DNA from: Trematomus loennbergii
Taxonomy: Eukaryota; Chordata; Actinopteri; Perciformes; Nototheniidae
Reading direction: 5' to 3'
Assembly (NCBI GenBank): GCA_012861695.1
Contig: JAAOOA010000033.1
Location: forward strand, 15,088,434-15,152,433
DNA: 64,000 bases
The translations under genes and the position numbers were made by a program. The notes under the pieces are model-generated. The model made no database searches, was not told where the DNA came from, and was given only the letters and a program-made list of their open reading frames with translations. This document shows, one piece after another, positions 23,151 through 34,600 of this stretch; the stretch's first letter is position 1; the number at the start of each line of letters is the position of its first letter.

Positions 23151-24524
23151 ATGGGTGAGTGCGCCGTATCTTTAATAACTCTTATCATCTATTATTAATG
23201 TGATTTGAAAATGTGGATTTCAATAACTGACTAATGTTGCCTTTAATATATCCTTTCTCTCCTAAGACATCATGTTGCCCTTGTGCACTGGGGGCATAAA
23301 GTGCTGCAAATTAATTCAGAGTTTTCATTCATCAAAATAATTTTGATATCTACAGATGGATTATAGATTTATTGATGATACACCCTGTGCCATTATTCCT
23401 AATATATGATGTACTCTAACAAACAATGATGGTTTCAGAAGGAGCACAAGGGCTCAGCCAGCATGAATTGCTTCTTAATAAAGAAAGGACTCCCGTTTCC
23501 TTGTCTAACCTTTTTACCCATAAACAAGTATCAGAGTGTCTGACAGAGACGGGCATTGACTCTCATCATGCCAAGGCCGTATCGGGTCACTCATGTCAAA
23601 GAGGTCGAATACTCCCACGAGTGTCACGGGTATAAATTAGCAAATTTCCAAGAGAGATGTGGACCCAAACAACCTTTGCCAACCGTTTTTTTTCCTGACT
23701 TTCACACATATCTTTTACAGCTTTTGAGTCATGATTGATAATTTGACTGTGACTTAAGTTGACTTAAGTTTTTCATTGCCATATCTACACTGTAGCTAAT
23801 GTGCACATGAAAATAAAGCCTTGAATCTTGAATCTTGAATCTACTGTAAAAGCTTCAATGTATTTCAAATCGAGGCTATGGTGGCCTGATTACTTTATCA
23901 CTGTAAGCACTGTTGCAGCAGGGCACAGCTGAAGCGTGGGCGCTATTATTTTTGGGACTCTAGCTATATTCCTGCTGCTACTATTTATACTTTTGAAGCA
24001 GTTTGTTGAACTTCCAGCCTCCGTTTCCTCCGACTTAAATCCAGTATTTTGTGAAATTGGCATCATGTAAGCTGGCTGAAACCCTAACCCTAACCCTAAC
24101 CCTAACCTTTGTCAGGATAAAGTTTGCATGTGTGTTATATAGTTGTTTTTGACCCAACAATTTCCCCTAAATCCAAGTCAATTTTGAAGGTGTCATAAAT
24201 CATCAGAATGTTTAATCGCATTGAGATGATTTAGCCATCTAAGGATTTCTAAATATGTATTGAAACAACTCTAGTTTTGAGTGGGTTTTTTGTTGTTGTG
24301 TGATGATATTCAAATTGCCCCTCACATTCATTATGCCTCCACCCACCCTTTGAACACTTGAACCCACACCCCGCCGGCGTTGACACTCAGTGGCATGGTA
24401 CCAGTCGCAGACAGCTGTGGGGGCAGGGTGGCCTGAGTAGAGAATTGCCACTGGTGTTGAGATTGTCCTGGTGACCCCCTGCCACCATATACTACGGCGT
24501 GTGTGTGTGTGTGTGCGTGCGTGC

Positions 24525-24582
<58 letters not shown>

Positions 24583-24591
24583 TGTGCGTGC

Positions 24592-24690
<99 letters not shown>

Positions 24691-27450
24691 GTGGCACTAT
24701 GGCCTTTGTTTGTTTGACATCGCTGCCCTTTGTTCCTCCCTGTTCATGGCAAGGACAATGGATATTTTATCTGGAGTCACAAAGAGACGCTTTTTCTTCG
24801 GACCCCTGAGGCCACCATCTCTCTCTCGCCTCGTGACGCCTGTGACCGCCAGAGAAAGAGGGCAGGACCAGAGTGAGAATAGGGTTGAGCTGTGAGGTGT
24901 TGGTACCAGCAGAGGAGCTTTTCGCATACAGATGAAGTCAGCGCAGAGACCTGTTTTACTGTAGCAGCAGCTTGCAGACAGCACTGTTCATCAGTGGTTG
25001 GCATTGGGTTCTCTCTTGTTGTGGAGTACAGGATCAGAAGCAGCAAATGTTTCCGGTCAGGCAGCCTTGGCTTTGCAAAGCCTTAGGTGCTTTCCTCTTC
25101 CATTTCTGTCAATGCATTTATTAACACTGGGAATGTTTGCTACCTGCTTCAACAGCACAGCTTACACTGGAGGAAGTGCATGAGATTACTGTGAAGTCAG
25201 TGCTGGCTGATTTTGTTTGGACGCTTTTATTGGGAACGCTGCTTGAACTCTAATTATTTTATTTTTCTGTTGCTTTCATGCCTGTTGGCGGAGGAGTGGT
25301 GTGTGCTCATGGATTTGCAGACCAAGCGAGGCCTTTTTTGTAGCTCCCCCACCGGGTGAAAGAGTTCCCCGTCGTGTCGTAGATGTGTTGTGTGATTATT
25401 TGTGCGGTGTGTGCCGCCTGTGTGCTGATGTATTATGCCCCCTCAGGTTGCTATGATTGCTGTATCCGGTGCTTTTGGGCAGTGCCCTACCCATCCCTGG
25501 TGGCCACCCTGCTGTTATATGCCGGCATGGCGTTATTTTGTGGCTGTGGGCATGAAGCGCTGTCCAACACCGAAGTCCTCGTCGAGACTTACTTCGCCCG
25601 CAACACTCAAGACTTTACGATCATGGCCTCCTTGTGAGTGACACTTTTATGCAACTTTTGACCTCTCATGAGTTGTTTAATATGTCTAACCGGACTTTCC
25701 TTCCTGTGTCTAGCATCAAATACTTCCAGTACGTGATCTATGGCCTGGCATCATTTTTCTTCCTCTATGGCATCCTGCTGCTGGCCGAGGGATTCTACAC
25801 CACGAGCGCTGTCAAGCAGACCTTCGGTGAATTCAGGAGCACCCACTGTGGCCGCTGCATCAGTTTGACGGTGAGCAGTGGGAGGGCAAACATGACGTCA
25901 GTTCACTGTTTAATGCTGAATGCTGGTTTGTTTAAGCTCTATAAACTCACTGAAGTGTTTTCTTTGAATCATCTGATTTACCTCGATTTTGAAATAATCT
26001 GTGACCTGCTTTTTATTTCGACAGTTCATCATAGTGACGTACATCTTGGCGTTCATCTGGCTGGCAGTGTTTGCCTTCACTGCTATCCCGGTCTTCTTCT
26101 TGTTCAACATGGAGCAGACATGCCACAACATCAACCTCCTGGCTGAAACCACCCCCAGCATTAATCAGCACGGCTGGATTTGCATTGACGCCAGGCAGTA
26201 TGGTGCGTTGTCCTTATAAATGCTGACCCTCTACCTGATGAGAATGCTAATGTGTCCTATAAAAGCAATGAATAAATCATTTGGAGTGGATGCAAAGCTG
26301 CTTCTCTAATTAGTTATGAAATAATGCAGATAGCTGCATCTTTATCTTAATTCCTTCACACTGTATGCAAGCGGGAACCTTAATGCGTCATAACTCATCA
26401 TGATTCAGAAACAGTAAGAGATACTTACGTCATGTCTCCGTTTAAGGTCTGCTTCCTTGGAATGCAATGCCAGGCAAGGCTTGTGGGATGACCTTGGCAT
26501 CTATTTGTAAAACCAGCGAAGTGAGTAGCTGAATCTGAAATTCCCTTTCACTCAGTTCTCAGCTTTCATTGGTCTATTGGATACTCAATATATAAACTAA
26601 CCTGTGTTTATGTCTTACAGTATCACGTCACCTATGACTTGTACATAGCGACATTTGCTGGTGCAGGTGTCACTCTCTTAGCCCTGGTGAGCAATTGCTT
26701 TCATAATTTTCTTTCTTTCTTTGTTGATTTGTATTGTCCTGTGTTGTTGTTCCTTGGGGACAAATAAAGGTCATGAATATGAACTTGATTTAAGGTGCCC
26801 TTGTAAATATTACCTTTGTACTCGTAAATAAAGGGTCACTCACTCAAATACCAGATATAGCCATGAAGAAGGCTTCGGATTAGTTTGGTCAGGTTGTGAG
26901 ATGTTTGAGGATGACTGACGCCCCAACACAATGACATTTTTTTTTAGTTCTGTGATACTCAAACCATTGAAAAATGACTTTCAGGAGAAACACCTCTTTT
27001 AAGGCCTCACTATTATCTCTCTCGGTGGAACTCCTTTCTGCCAAAGAAAATTGTTCCAATTGTAGGCCTACCAATACTGTTCAAAGCAAAGTATGTGGAT
27101 TATCCTGAGAAACAAACACACATCAAAGTGTATTTTCAGTGATGAAAAAAATCCACCTGTGTGTAGTGGGCTGGCAGCTAAAATCCCAGAAATCGATTTC
27201 TCAAATCTTGGAAAACTCATTAACAAAACTTCCTGCATGGCTATACCATTTGAGGGAGGTAGGATTTATTTGGTGTGGATTTGGGTGAATTAACACTTTG
27301 AAAAGATGATTTCAAACTTTTGTAGTGCGAGATGTATCCTTGCCCATGTATCTTATGTTTCAATATTTTCCTTTGCAGTTTGTCTATCTGGCGGCCACCA
27401 CCTACAACTACGCAGTTTTGCGGTTCCTGGGCAGGAAAGGGGTCCGCTAA
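23151..27450 (+). CDS. plp1: Myelin proteolipid protein, DM20 form, seven coding exons
   Basis: PLP1/DM20 is the four-span membrane protein of compact myelin. Coding exons are 23151-23154, 25447-25633, 25714-25870, 26025-26202, 26447-26520, 26621-26686 and 27379-27450, giving 245 residues. The first exon holds only ATG plus one base before GTGAGT. This is the hallmark of PLP1, as are the exon sizes 187, 157, 74, 66 and 72; exon 4 is 178 bp against 169 in mammals. Recognisable stretches are [27 protein letters not shown] and [20 protein letters not shown]. The tail [15 protein letters not shown] resembles PLP1 rather than GPM6A/B. Exon 3 stops where DM20 does and the 35-residue PLP-specific 3B insert is absent, as expected outside tetrapods. 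No frame break is seen. The a/b teleost copy cannot be told. Confidence 0.93.
23765..23842 (+). repeat. Retrotransposon 3' tail with TTGAATC tandem
   Basis: A segment with AAAATAAAGCC is followed by three copies of the heptamer TTGAATC. An AATAAAG-like core with a short tandem tail is typical of fish non-LTR element ends. It lies in plp1 intron 1 and has no coding sequence. Confidence 0.5.
24079..24108. repeat. Short interstitial telomere-like tract
   Basis: About four perfect tandem copies of CCCTAA, the vertebrate telomere repeat, stand inside plp1 intron 1. No wider subtelomeric structure surrounds them. Short interstitial tracts of this kind arise by repair or microsatellite growth. Confidence 0.9.
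24498..24690. repeat. Compound TG microsatellite of about 190 bp
   Basis: A nearly uninterrupted alternation of T and G with three islands of TGCG and one GGTG interruption. It lies in plp1 intron 1. Purine-pyrimidine alternation of this length can adopt Z-DNA. The Cys-Val and His-Thr open frames read from it are artefacts. Confidence 0.95.
26728..26800 (+). repeat. Retrotransposon tail fragment in plp1 intron 6
   Basis: The segment CCTTGGGGACAAATAAAGGT carries a stem-like GGGGACAAATAAAG core that commonly ends dispersed fish retroelements. It is short and truncated. The assignment rests on resemblance only. Confidence 0.35.
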
Positions 27451-28235
27451 GGTCAAGACCTCCGTCCCAGTGAACCCCCTCCTCTGGCCTTGAGATGGAC
27501 AGTCGACACCAGACTTCCTCCTGGGAAACAGCGCCTTCCAAACCTGCTATAATATGCCTTTATACAAATGTTTCTCATCACTGAACAACAGACAGAGAGA
27601 TGAAGATAATTCTCACCCGCAGCGAGCTCCGGCCTCCTCCTCACATCCTCCTCTAAGATGATTCTCTCAGCTTTGTTGTTCATTTTTTATTTCGCAGGTT
27701 GCTTCTCGGTTTATTTTATGAAGCTTTATTGGTGCTGATGCTGTTGTCAGATTGTGATGTATGATGTTTCATGAATAATTAAGAGCAATTACTGCTCGCC
27801 TTGCAAATCATAACTGCATGCACTCTGCTCAGTGTTTACTGATGCATATTTTGGATCTGAATATGATTTTGCTGCTGCCTCATTATCACCATCTTGTGTA
27901 GCAACCTCATGTGAACTAAAGCAAGGGAACCAGAGATCTATGTTTGGGTTAGGTGTATCGTCCCATCTCCCTTTGTGCTTTCACTTAGAATACATGTACT
28001 TTGCATTCACTCAATGCATTTCTGCTTCGTTTAAATGCCACTGCGTAGGAGGGGAACAAGGAGGTGTATTCTTATGGATGTTTTTGGGTTTCTGCTTGAA
28101 AAGGCTGTTTTTATGTTACTGGGGTGTTGATGCTTCAATAACGTGCCTCCAGGTGACTCGTGTTTAATGTGTAGCCCTGCTACTTAGTGAGAAGGTTGTG
28201 TTGTGTGTTTTTAATTAAGGCTGAATAAACCATTT
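27451..28235 (+). terminator. plp1: plp1 3' untranslated region and poly(A) signal
   Basis: A non-coding stretch follows the TAA at 27448-27450 and contains AATAAA at 28224-28229. That gives a 3' UTR of about 0.8 kb. The next gene, znf185, runs toward it from the opposite strand and stops at 28633, so the two genes are convergent about 0.4 kb apart. Confidence 0.55.
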
Positions 28236-28344
28236 ATAATTGGGACAGTTAAATGTGATTTTATTCAATCATATACAGTTTGACGCAATACAAATATTTT
28301 ATGTTGATTGTATTTTAGGCAAGCATCTTTGGTTATTTCTACTA

Positions 28345-28470
28345 AAAGTCAAAGTCAAAGTCAGCTTTATTGTCAAACATTCTACATGTGTTATACATCC
28401 AGAAATATCGAAATATCGTTTCCCGCAGTCCTACAGTGTGACATGTATACATAAAACAAAACAAAAAGGG
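28345..28470 (-). repeat. Dispersed fish retroelement fragment, reverse orientation
   Basis: Three copies of AAAGTC precede AGCTTTATTGTCAAACAT, a pattern I recognise as the reversed end of a common teleost repeat. The minus strand carries AATAAA at 28371-28366. The fragment sits between the convergent ends of plp1 and znf185. It may supply the poly(A) signal of znf185. Confidence 0.5.
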
Positions 28471-28632
28471 CCTAGATAACCGGAGTATACAGTTTAAAAG
28501 TAACATGCTGCCAAAAATCATTACGGAATTCTTACATTCTAACAATAAACTATGTCTTAAATAAACTTTCAGAAGGTAAATTGGTTAAAAAAAAAAAACA
28601 GCATATCAATCACTTCTTCTCCAAGTTAGGCT

Positions 28633-31600
28633 TCAGATCATGAAAGTTTTATGAAAGCAGCCACCACAATGGATCACTTGGCCGTGCAAGAAAATGGCGG
28701 TCAGCAAATCTCCCAGGGCCATAGCACACACGCCACACTGCAAAAACATACTCAATATTAACATTATGCAATGACGAAATATAATATGATACATATATGT
28801 CGCCGAACTAACAGAACAAACCTTTAGACAGTCGGGGTGGCAGGTCATCACAGGTTCATTGAGGAAGAACTTCACATTTCCATCAATTAATTTGTCACAG
28901 TACGAACAAACATTGGTATTCCTGCAGTAAAGACAAAAGTTAAAATAAGATTATTACCAATGTTAACCTTTGTGTATAAACTTACGGTCTATAATAGAGG
29001 TTTTAATAAGTTATTACATTAACGCTGTGGAATTTTGAAATATGTCAAAGATTTTTTTAAAAGCATCAGTAAAAATGAATTTAACAGTGCTCTGAGCTTT
29101 CAGAGCTAACTCACCTGTTGGCCTCATAGGAGTCTTGGTTCTGGTCGGCAGGTTTAGGATCATCTTGAGGCTCGGGTGCAGCTTCAGTTTTGGGGGGCTC
29201 CACGTCCAATGCCTTTGACTGTTCAATGTCAGAGGACTTATCCTGAACGTCTTCTAAAGCTGGTACAGGTTCAAGAAGAGCATCCTCGATGTTCAACTCC
29301 GTCACAAGATCTGCTGCTTTCTCAGGTGTCGGTTCAACTATTTGCTCGACAACAGTGTTATCAACAGTCTGGACTTCAGCTACCTGTTCGGCTTTGGTCT
29401 CCAAAACAGTCTCTGCTGAGGGTGCAGACTTGACCTCACACTCTACAGACTTGACTGCAGTTTCAGCTTTCGTAGGAGATTCAGAAACAGTATCTGCCAC
29501 TACGTCAGGGACTTGTTCAACACTGACTTGGAGAGGAGCCTCTGTTTCTGCGGCTAATGTCACAGCAGGTGTCTCAGGAGATGACTCCACAACAACCTCA
29601 ACCACAACTTCAACAACTTCTACTGCAGCCTGTTCTTGGGATGCCTTCTCATAACCTCCCTCTGTAGCAGTTTCAGCAGCAGGTTGCACCGGCACGTCAG
29701 CTACAGATTCAGCCACTAAATCAGGAACTTGTTCAACACTGACTTGGAGAGGAGCCTCTGTTCCTGCCACAATGGTCACAGCAGGGGACTCAGGTGATGA
29801 CTCCACAGCAACCTCAGCTACAGCCTCAACAATATCTTGGACAGCAGCCACTTCTCCTGGTGTTGCATTAACCACGTCACTCGTGTCAGATGGTGACACT
29901 TCAGTTACAGTTTCAACAACTTCTACTGCCGCCTCAGTTACAGTTTCAACAACTTCTACTGCCGCCTGTTCTGTTTCAGCAGCAGATTGAGCCGGCACTT
30001 CAGAAACAGATTCTGCCACTAAGTCAGGGACAGTTTTCACGCTGACTTGGGTAACACTCTCTTCTCCTGCTGCATCTGTAACAGCAGGCGCCTCAGGTGA
30101 AGACTCCACAGCAGCCTCAGCCACAACTTCTACTGCAGCCGGTTCCTGGGAACCTTTGTCACAACTTCCCTCTGTAGCCATTTCAGCAGCAGGTTGAGCG
30201 GACACTAAGTCAGGGACTGTTTCAACACTGACTTGGATAGGAGACTCTTCTCCTGCTGCATCTGTAACAGCAGGCCCATCTGTAGCCACCCTGGGCTCAT
30301 CGAGTTCTATTTTTGGCTGCTCAATTGTTGCATCAGATTGATCTTCCTTGATTTCTGCAGTTGCATTGGCAACTGATTGCTCAGCTGTCTTCACATCAGA
30401 CACTGCCTCTGGAATTTCCTGTGTTGAAGAAACTGTTAGGGCTTCATCATTTTGGATACGTTCTGCAAAATGAAGCTCCGCAACAACATCAATTGGTTCT
30501 ACATTTTCCTTGTTCTCTGCAGCATTTTCCTTGTTTTCTGCATTTGTGTTGGCAACTGATGTTTCTACTTGTGCCTCAACATTCAGTTCTTCAGTGGGTG
30601 CTTGGGTCCTGTAATAAAGGGTCTTAATTATTTTTCAGAAAATACATGAAAGAAAATCCTTAAAATCAGAAGCAGTTACAATCAGTAGAGAGATGCTCTA
30701 AAATACTAACTTTGCATCGTCTGTGGGCCCCACTGTTGACCCCTCAGGCTGAGCATCTTTTGGGGGAATAACTTCACCATTTGCATGATTTGCTGAATCG
30801 CTAAAAACATAAAGCAGAATATTAATAATGATCATGTAATATATACACATTATTTAAAGTTTACATTTTTAGAATAATTGAGAATAAAATGCATCAATGC
30901 CAGAAACAAGTGGACTGTGGATGCTGCTCATAGTTTGCATACATTATTTGTCATTAAAATGCAGCCCATATACTGTACTGTACATACCCTTCAGATGGAG
31001 CCGTTTGGAGGGTAGTGCTCGGTGGAGAGTCTACTGCTCTAAAGGGGGAGAATATGAAACAAACTTTGAAAACAACCTTAGCATTTACAACCTTAAAGTA
31101 GACAATACCAAAATAGCAAAACATATCTTGTTAATAATTATTCACAAACAATATACATAAATCAGGTTTAAACTACTTAAGCTGAAAATTGCCATTAAAA
31201 CCAAATGCTCCATATCGAGATGGTTTAAATTCTGTGCACGTAAAAGTGTTATGCATAACATAACAACAGGTCACTTCTTTCTTCCTGTATAGTGTTAACA
31301 GATAAAACCTCATCAGTAAAGGAAGATGAGATGTATGAGTTATGGCAGTTCCCAAATATGACTCTTCATTCTTCTTTTATAGCCTTAGTGACAGGTTTAG
31401 CTTTATAACCTATAAAAACTTGCATAAAAAGTCTGACCTGCATTGACGATGAGCACAACAAATCACAGAGAAAGGACACCAGCATGTAAAAAGAAATATG
31501 AAAAGAATGACTAACTACATTGATTTATGAAGCAAAGCTGACAAATAGAGCTTTAAATGACAACAGAATGCTTATTAACGATGTAAATATCACCAAACAC

Positions 31601-34600
31601 CTTGAACAGTGTGGGGGTGGACCTGTTTTCTTGCACAAGTTAGAGGCGTGAGTCAATTGGTTCCAGTGTTTGTCTCTCGTATATTGACATTGCTGGTAAT
31701 AGATGGCAGCCGAAATTGGATTGGGTCAATCATGCTTGCAGTAGCAAAACATCTTGATGACCACTACATTATGATAGATTTTAAGGCCATGGTCTAGCTG
31801 TAAACACTAAAATAAGAGTGTGAACATTTGCAATGATTTAGTGACTGAAACTAATCATTCAAACGAATTGCCATTGTGTCATAGCAATACATATTTATCT
31901 TAATCTGTCATGGAAAAACACATAGGCCTACATTGTGCAACATCATCTATAAAAATACAGTCTATGGTAAGATGGTGTTAGAATGTGAGGTTATGTTGTT
32001 GTTTGTTTGATTCTACTTAACAATAATAGTTTCACGTCATATAAGCATTGTGATGTAATGAATAGATTTGATCTGAACATCTATACATTTTGACACTTAT
32101 TTGTGTAACAGGAACTTCAAAAGTTTTATTTTGGAGACACTAACACTTTACTTCCGGTTTTCTTCCGCTTTCCCTGGCTTGTGATGCTAGCTGCTAGCCG
32201 TTTCATGCTAGACAGTGAAAACGTGCGTGCTGGTAAGACATGACCGCCTAATTTAAACTTTTTGAAACCTACAGAAATGTAGTTACGACTGTAGACCTAA
32301 CACTGCCAATGGGTTTGTATTTTTGAGCGTAATTTAGTCATAAAAAACCCACCAGGCGTCACATTATTCTAGGTACCCGACAAACAGTATCGTTACTGTG
32401 GGCGACCATAGATGCATTAACAGAACTCTCAACCAGCACAAGACAGTGATCATCTGTCCCCCAGTAACTAAATATTATTCCAAAGACTCCCAAATTAGGA
32501 ATCTGGTATTTTTAACAGGTTTATTTACGCACATGGAGAGCTTTGACGGTTAATGAAATTACTAGTGCAATATTATTTTTAGTAGGCTATAAAAAAAATG
32601 CATGTATGCCTTTACTAAAATAACATGGAAAGTGTTACTGTAAAATCGGTGGGAAAAAAATAGATTTCCATTTTTTTTATATAAATAATGTTGAATGTTG
32701 AAATATTATCTTTAAATCTCTCAATATTATTTTTTTAATTAAACATACACAGTCAATTGTTTATTATACTGTATTTCAAATTTCACTTGACAGCATTGCA
32801 TGTATTGTGCATGTGGACCTTGAGTTGTGTGTATTGTTACCACCCTCTTTTCACAAATAATCAGGACGAAAAACAGATTTCTAGGTTTTTATCCAGAGCT
32901 GGTAATGTGTTTTGGATGGATAAAAAATAGCATTATGATCCCTTTTATGTTTTTACACAACCTTTAGTATAAATGATTGGTTATATTGAGCTTTGTGATT
33001 TTCCTTACACTTTTTAAAAATAATTATGCTTTTTATCATGTGTGTTATTCATATTGAGTGTCCTGTGCCTTATGTCCTAGAAAAAATGCCATCTAGAAAT
33101 CATCTTGACAAAATTGGGAGGAAGAAGAAGAAGAAATGGACGGAGGAGGCCATGGAGCGTGCGTTGATCGAGGTGAAGTCTGGGAGGTGTACGGTGAGAC
33201 AGGCTGCCAAAGAGTTTGGAGTCCCTAAGTCTTCGCTGGGGGACAGAGTGAGTGGACGGGTGACACCGGGGAGCCGCAGCGGGCCTGCTCAGCTGATAAC
33301 ATCTGCGGACGAGGAGCTGTTGGTGGAGTTTTCTTTATACATGTCCAAGCATGGCTTCCCTCTCACAAAGCAACAGCTGGTGTCTTTTGCATCATCCATT
33401 TACAAGCGGCAGCATCGGAGGGTGGCGTTTTCTAAACTAGGCCAGACCTGGTGGCTCAATTTTAGAAAACGTCAAGAAAAGAATATCACCATTCAGCCAG
33501 CAGACAATGTTGTTCGTGGGAGGACAGTGCATGTGAGAAAAGAAGCATTGGATCAATTTGTACACTTACTAAGCACTGTCATGGACTCTCGTGGGCTCCG
33601 AGACAAGCCTCATCAAATTTTCAACTGCAATGAGACAGGCTTTCAGCTGGGCAGGAAGAGGGTGATTCTGCCTAAATCTGCCAGTCTGGGCTGCAAGCCA
33701 ACGTCAGGCTCCAGAGACCACATCTCCGTCCTGGCTTGCTTTAGCGCAGCTGGAGAGGACATTCCCCCGTTTATTATCTACTCAAAGGCATACCCAGGGG
33801 GAGTATGTTACAAGACTCAAGGGCCTCCAAACGCAATCTATGGATGGTCCAACTTGGGGTGTATCAACTCTGACCTTTTCAAGAAATGGTTCCTCAAACA
33901 CTTCCTCCTGCACGCACCAAAGGAGCGTCCGCTGCTGCTGATTTTTGACGGACACAAGTCTCCGGTGAACCTGGAGGTGGTGGAAGCAGCTCGTAAGGAG
34001 GACGTCATCCTTCTGTGCCTCCCCCCTCACTGCTCTCACATCCTGCAGCCACTCGAAGCAAGCCTCTTCATTCTCCTGAAGAAGCGCTTTGCTGCCCTCG
34101 TAGGCGATGGTTGTGCCCCTGATTCTCACTTTGCTGTCAGCAAGAAGGAGTTCTCAGGTGTGTTTAAAGAGACATATCAGGTGGTGAAGGAAGAGGAGGG
34201 TGTGAGGATTGTGAAGGACGGCTTTAGGAAATGTGGCATCTACCCACTGAACCACTTTGCTTTCAACGAGGGTCATTTAATGGCATCGCAGAGCATGGGC
34301 TCAGAAGCTGGATGCTCCCTGTCCCCGTCAGCTGAGGGGGAGAGCTCACAGCTGCTGGACCCCCATTCAGACTAATAACTGCACAAGACTGTCAGTCGGA
34401 CATTAGTACCTTTAAGGAATGAGAGTGACTGCTTTATTTAACTAAACCTGGCTGATCATTTTAAAAACTAAAGGATGCAACACCTCCTTCAGCTTTCTCT
34501 CAGAGAATGATGTCAATGTTTTTCTCAGATTTTGAATTTAACTGAACATATTTAAATGCTGCCCATTAGCAGTTTCCAACCTGGGGGAGAGTTCTCTGAA

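Noticed and set aside
24239..24895. Long open frames of Cys-Val and His-Thr repeats on both strands
   Set aside because: They are translations of the TG/CA microsatellite and have no gene structure.
23151..27450. Calling the tetraspan gene gpm6a or gpm6b
   Set aside because: The four-base first exon, the exon sizes and the C-terminal [15 protein letters not shown] fit PLP1/DM20; GPM6 proteins end differently.
29176..29990. Plus-strand open frames rich in Ser and Thr opposite the znf185 repeat exon
   Set aside because: The minus-strand frame is the real one: it joins conserved exons in phase and ends in a LIM domain. The antisense frames arise from its codon bias and repeats.
33782..34129. 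Minus-strand open frame opposite the transposase-derived gene
   Set aside because: It is a shadow of the coding frame and shows no family resemblance.
33086..34375. An active Tigger transposon
   Set aside because: The first catalytic Asp is Asn, no terminal inverted repeats are visible, and the gene has a host-like promoter and likely 5' exon.
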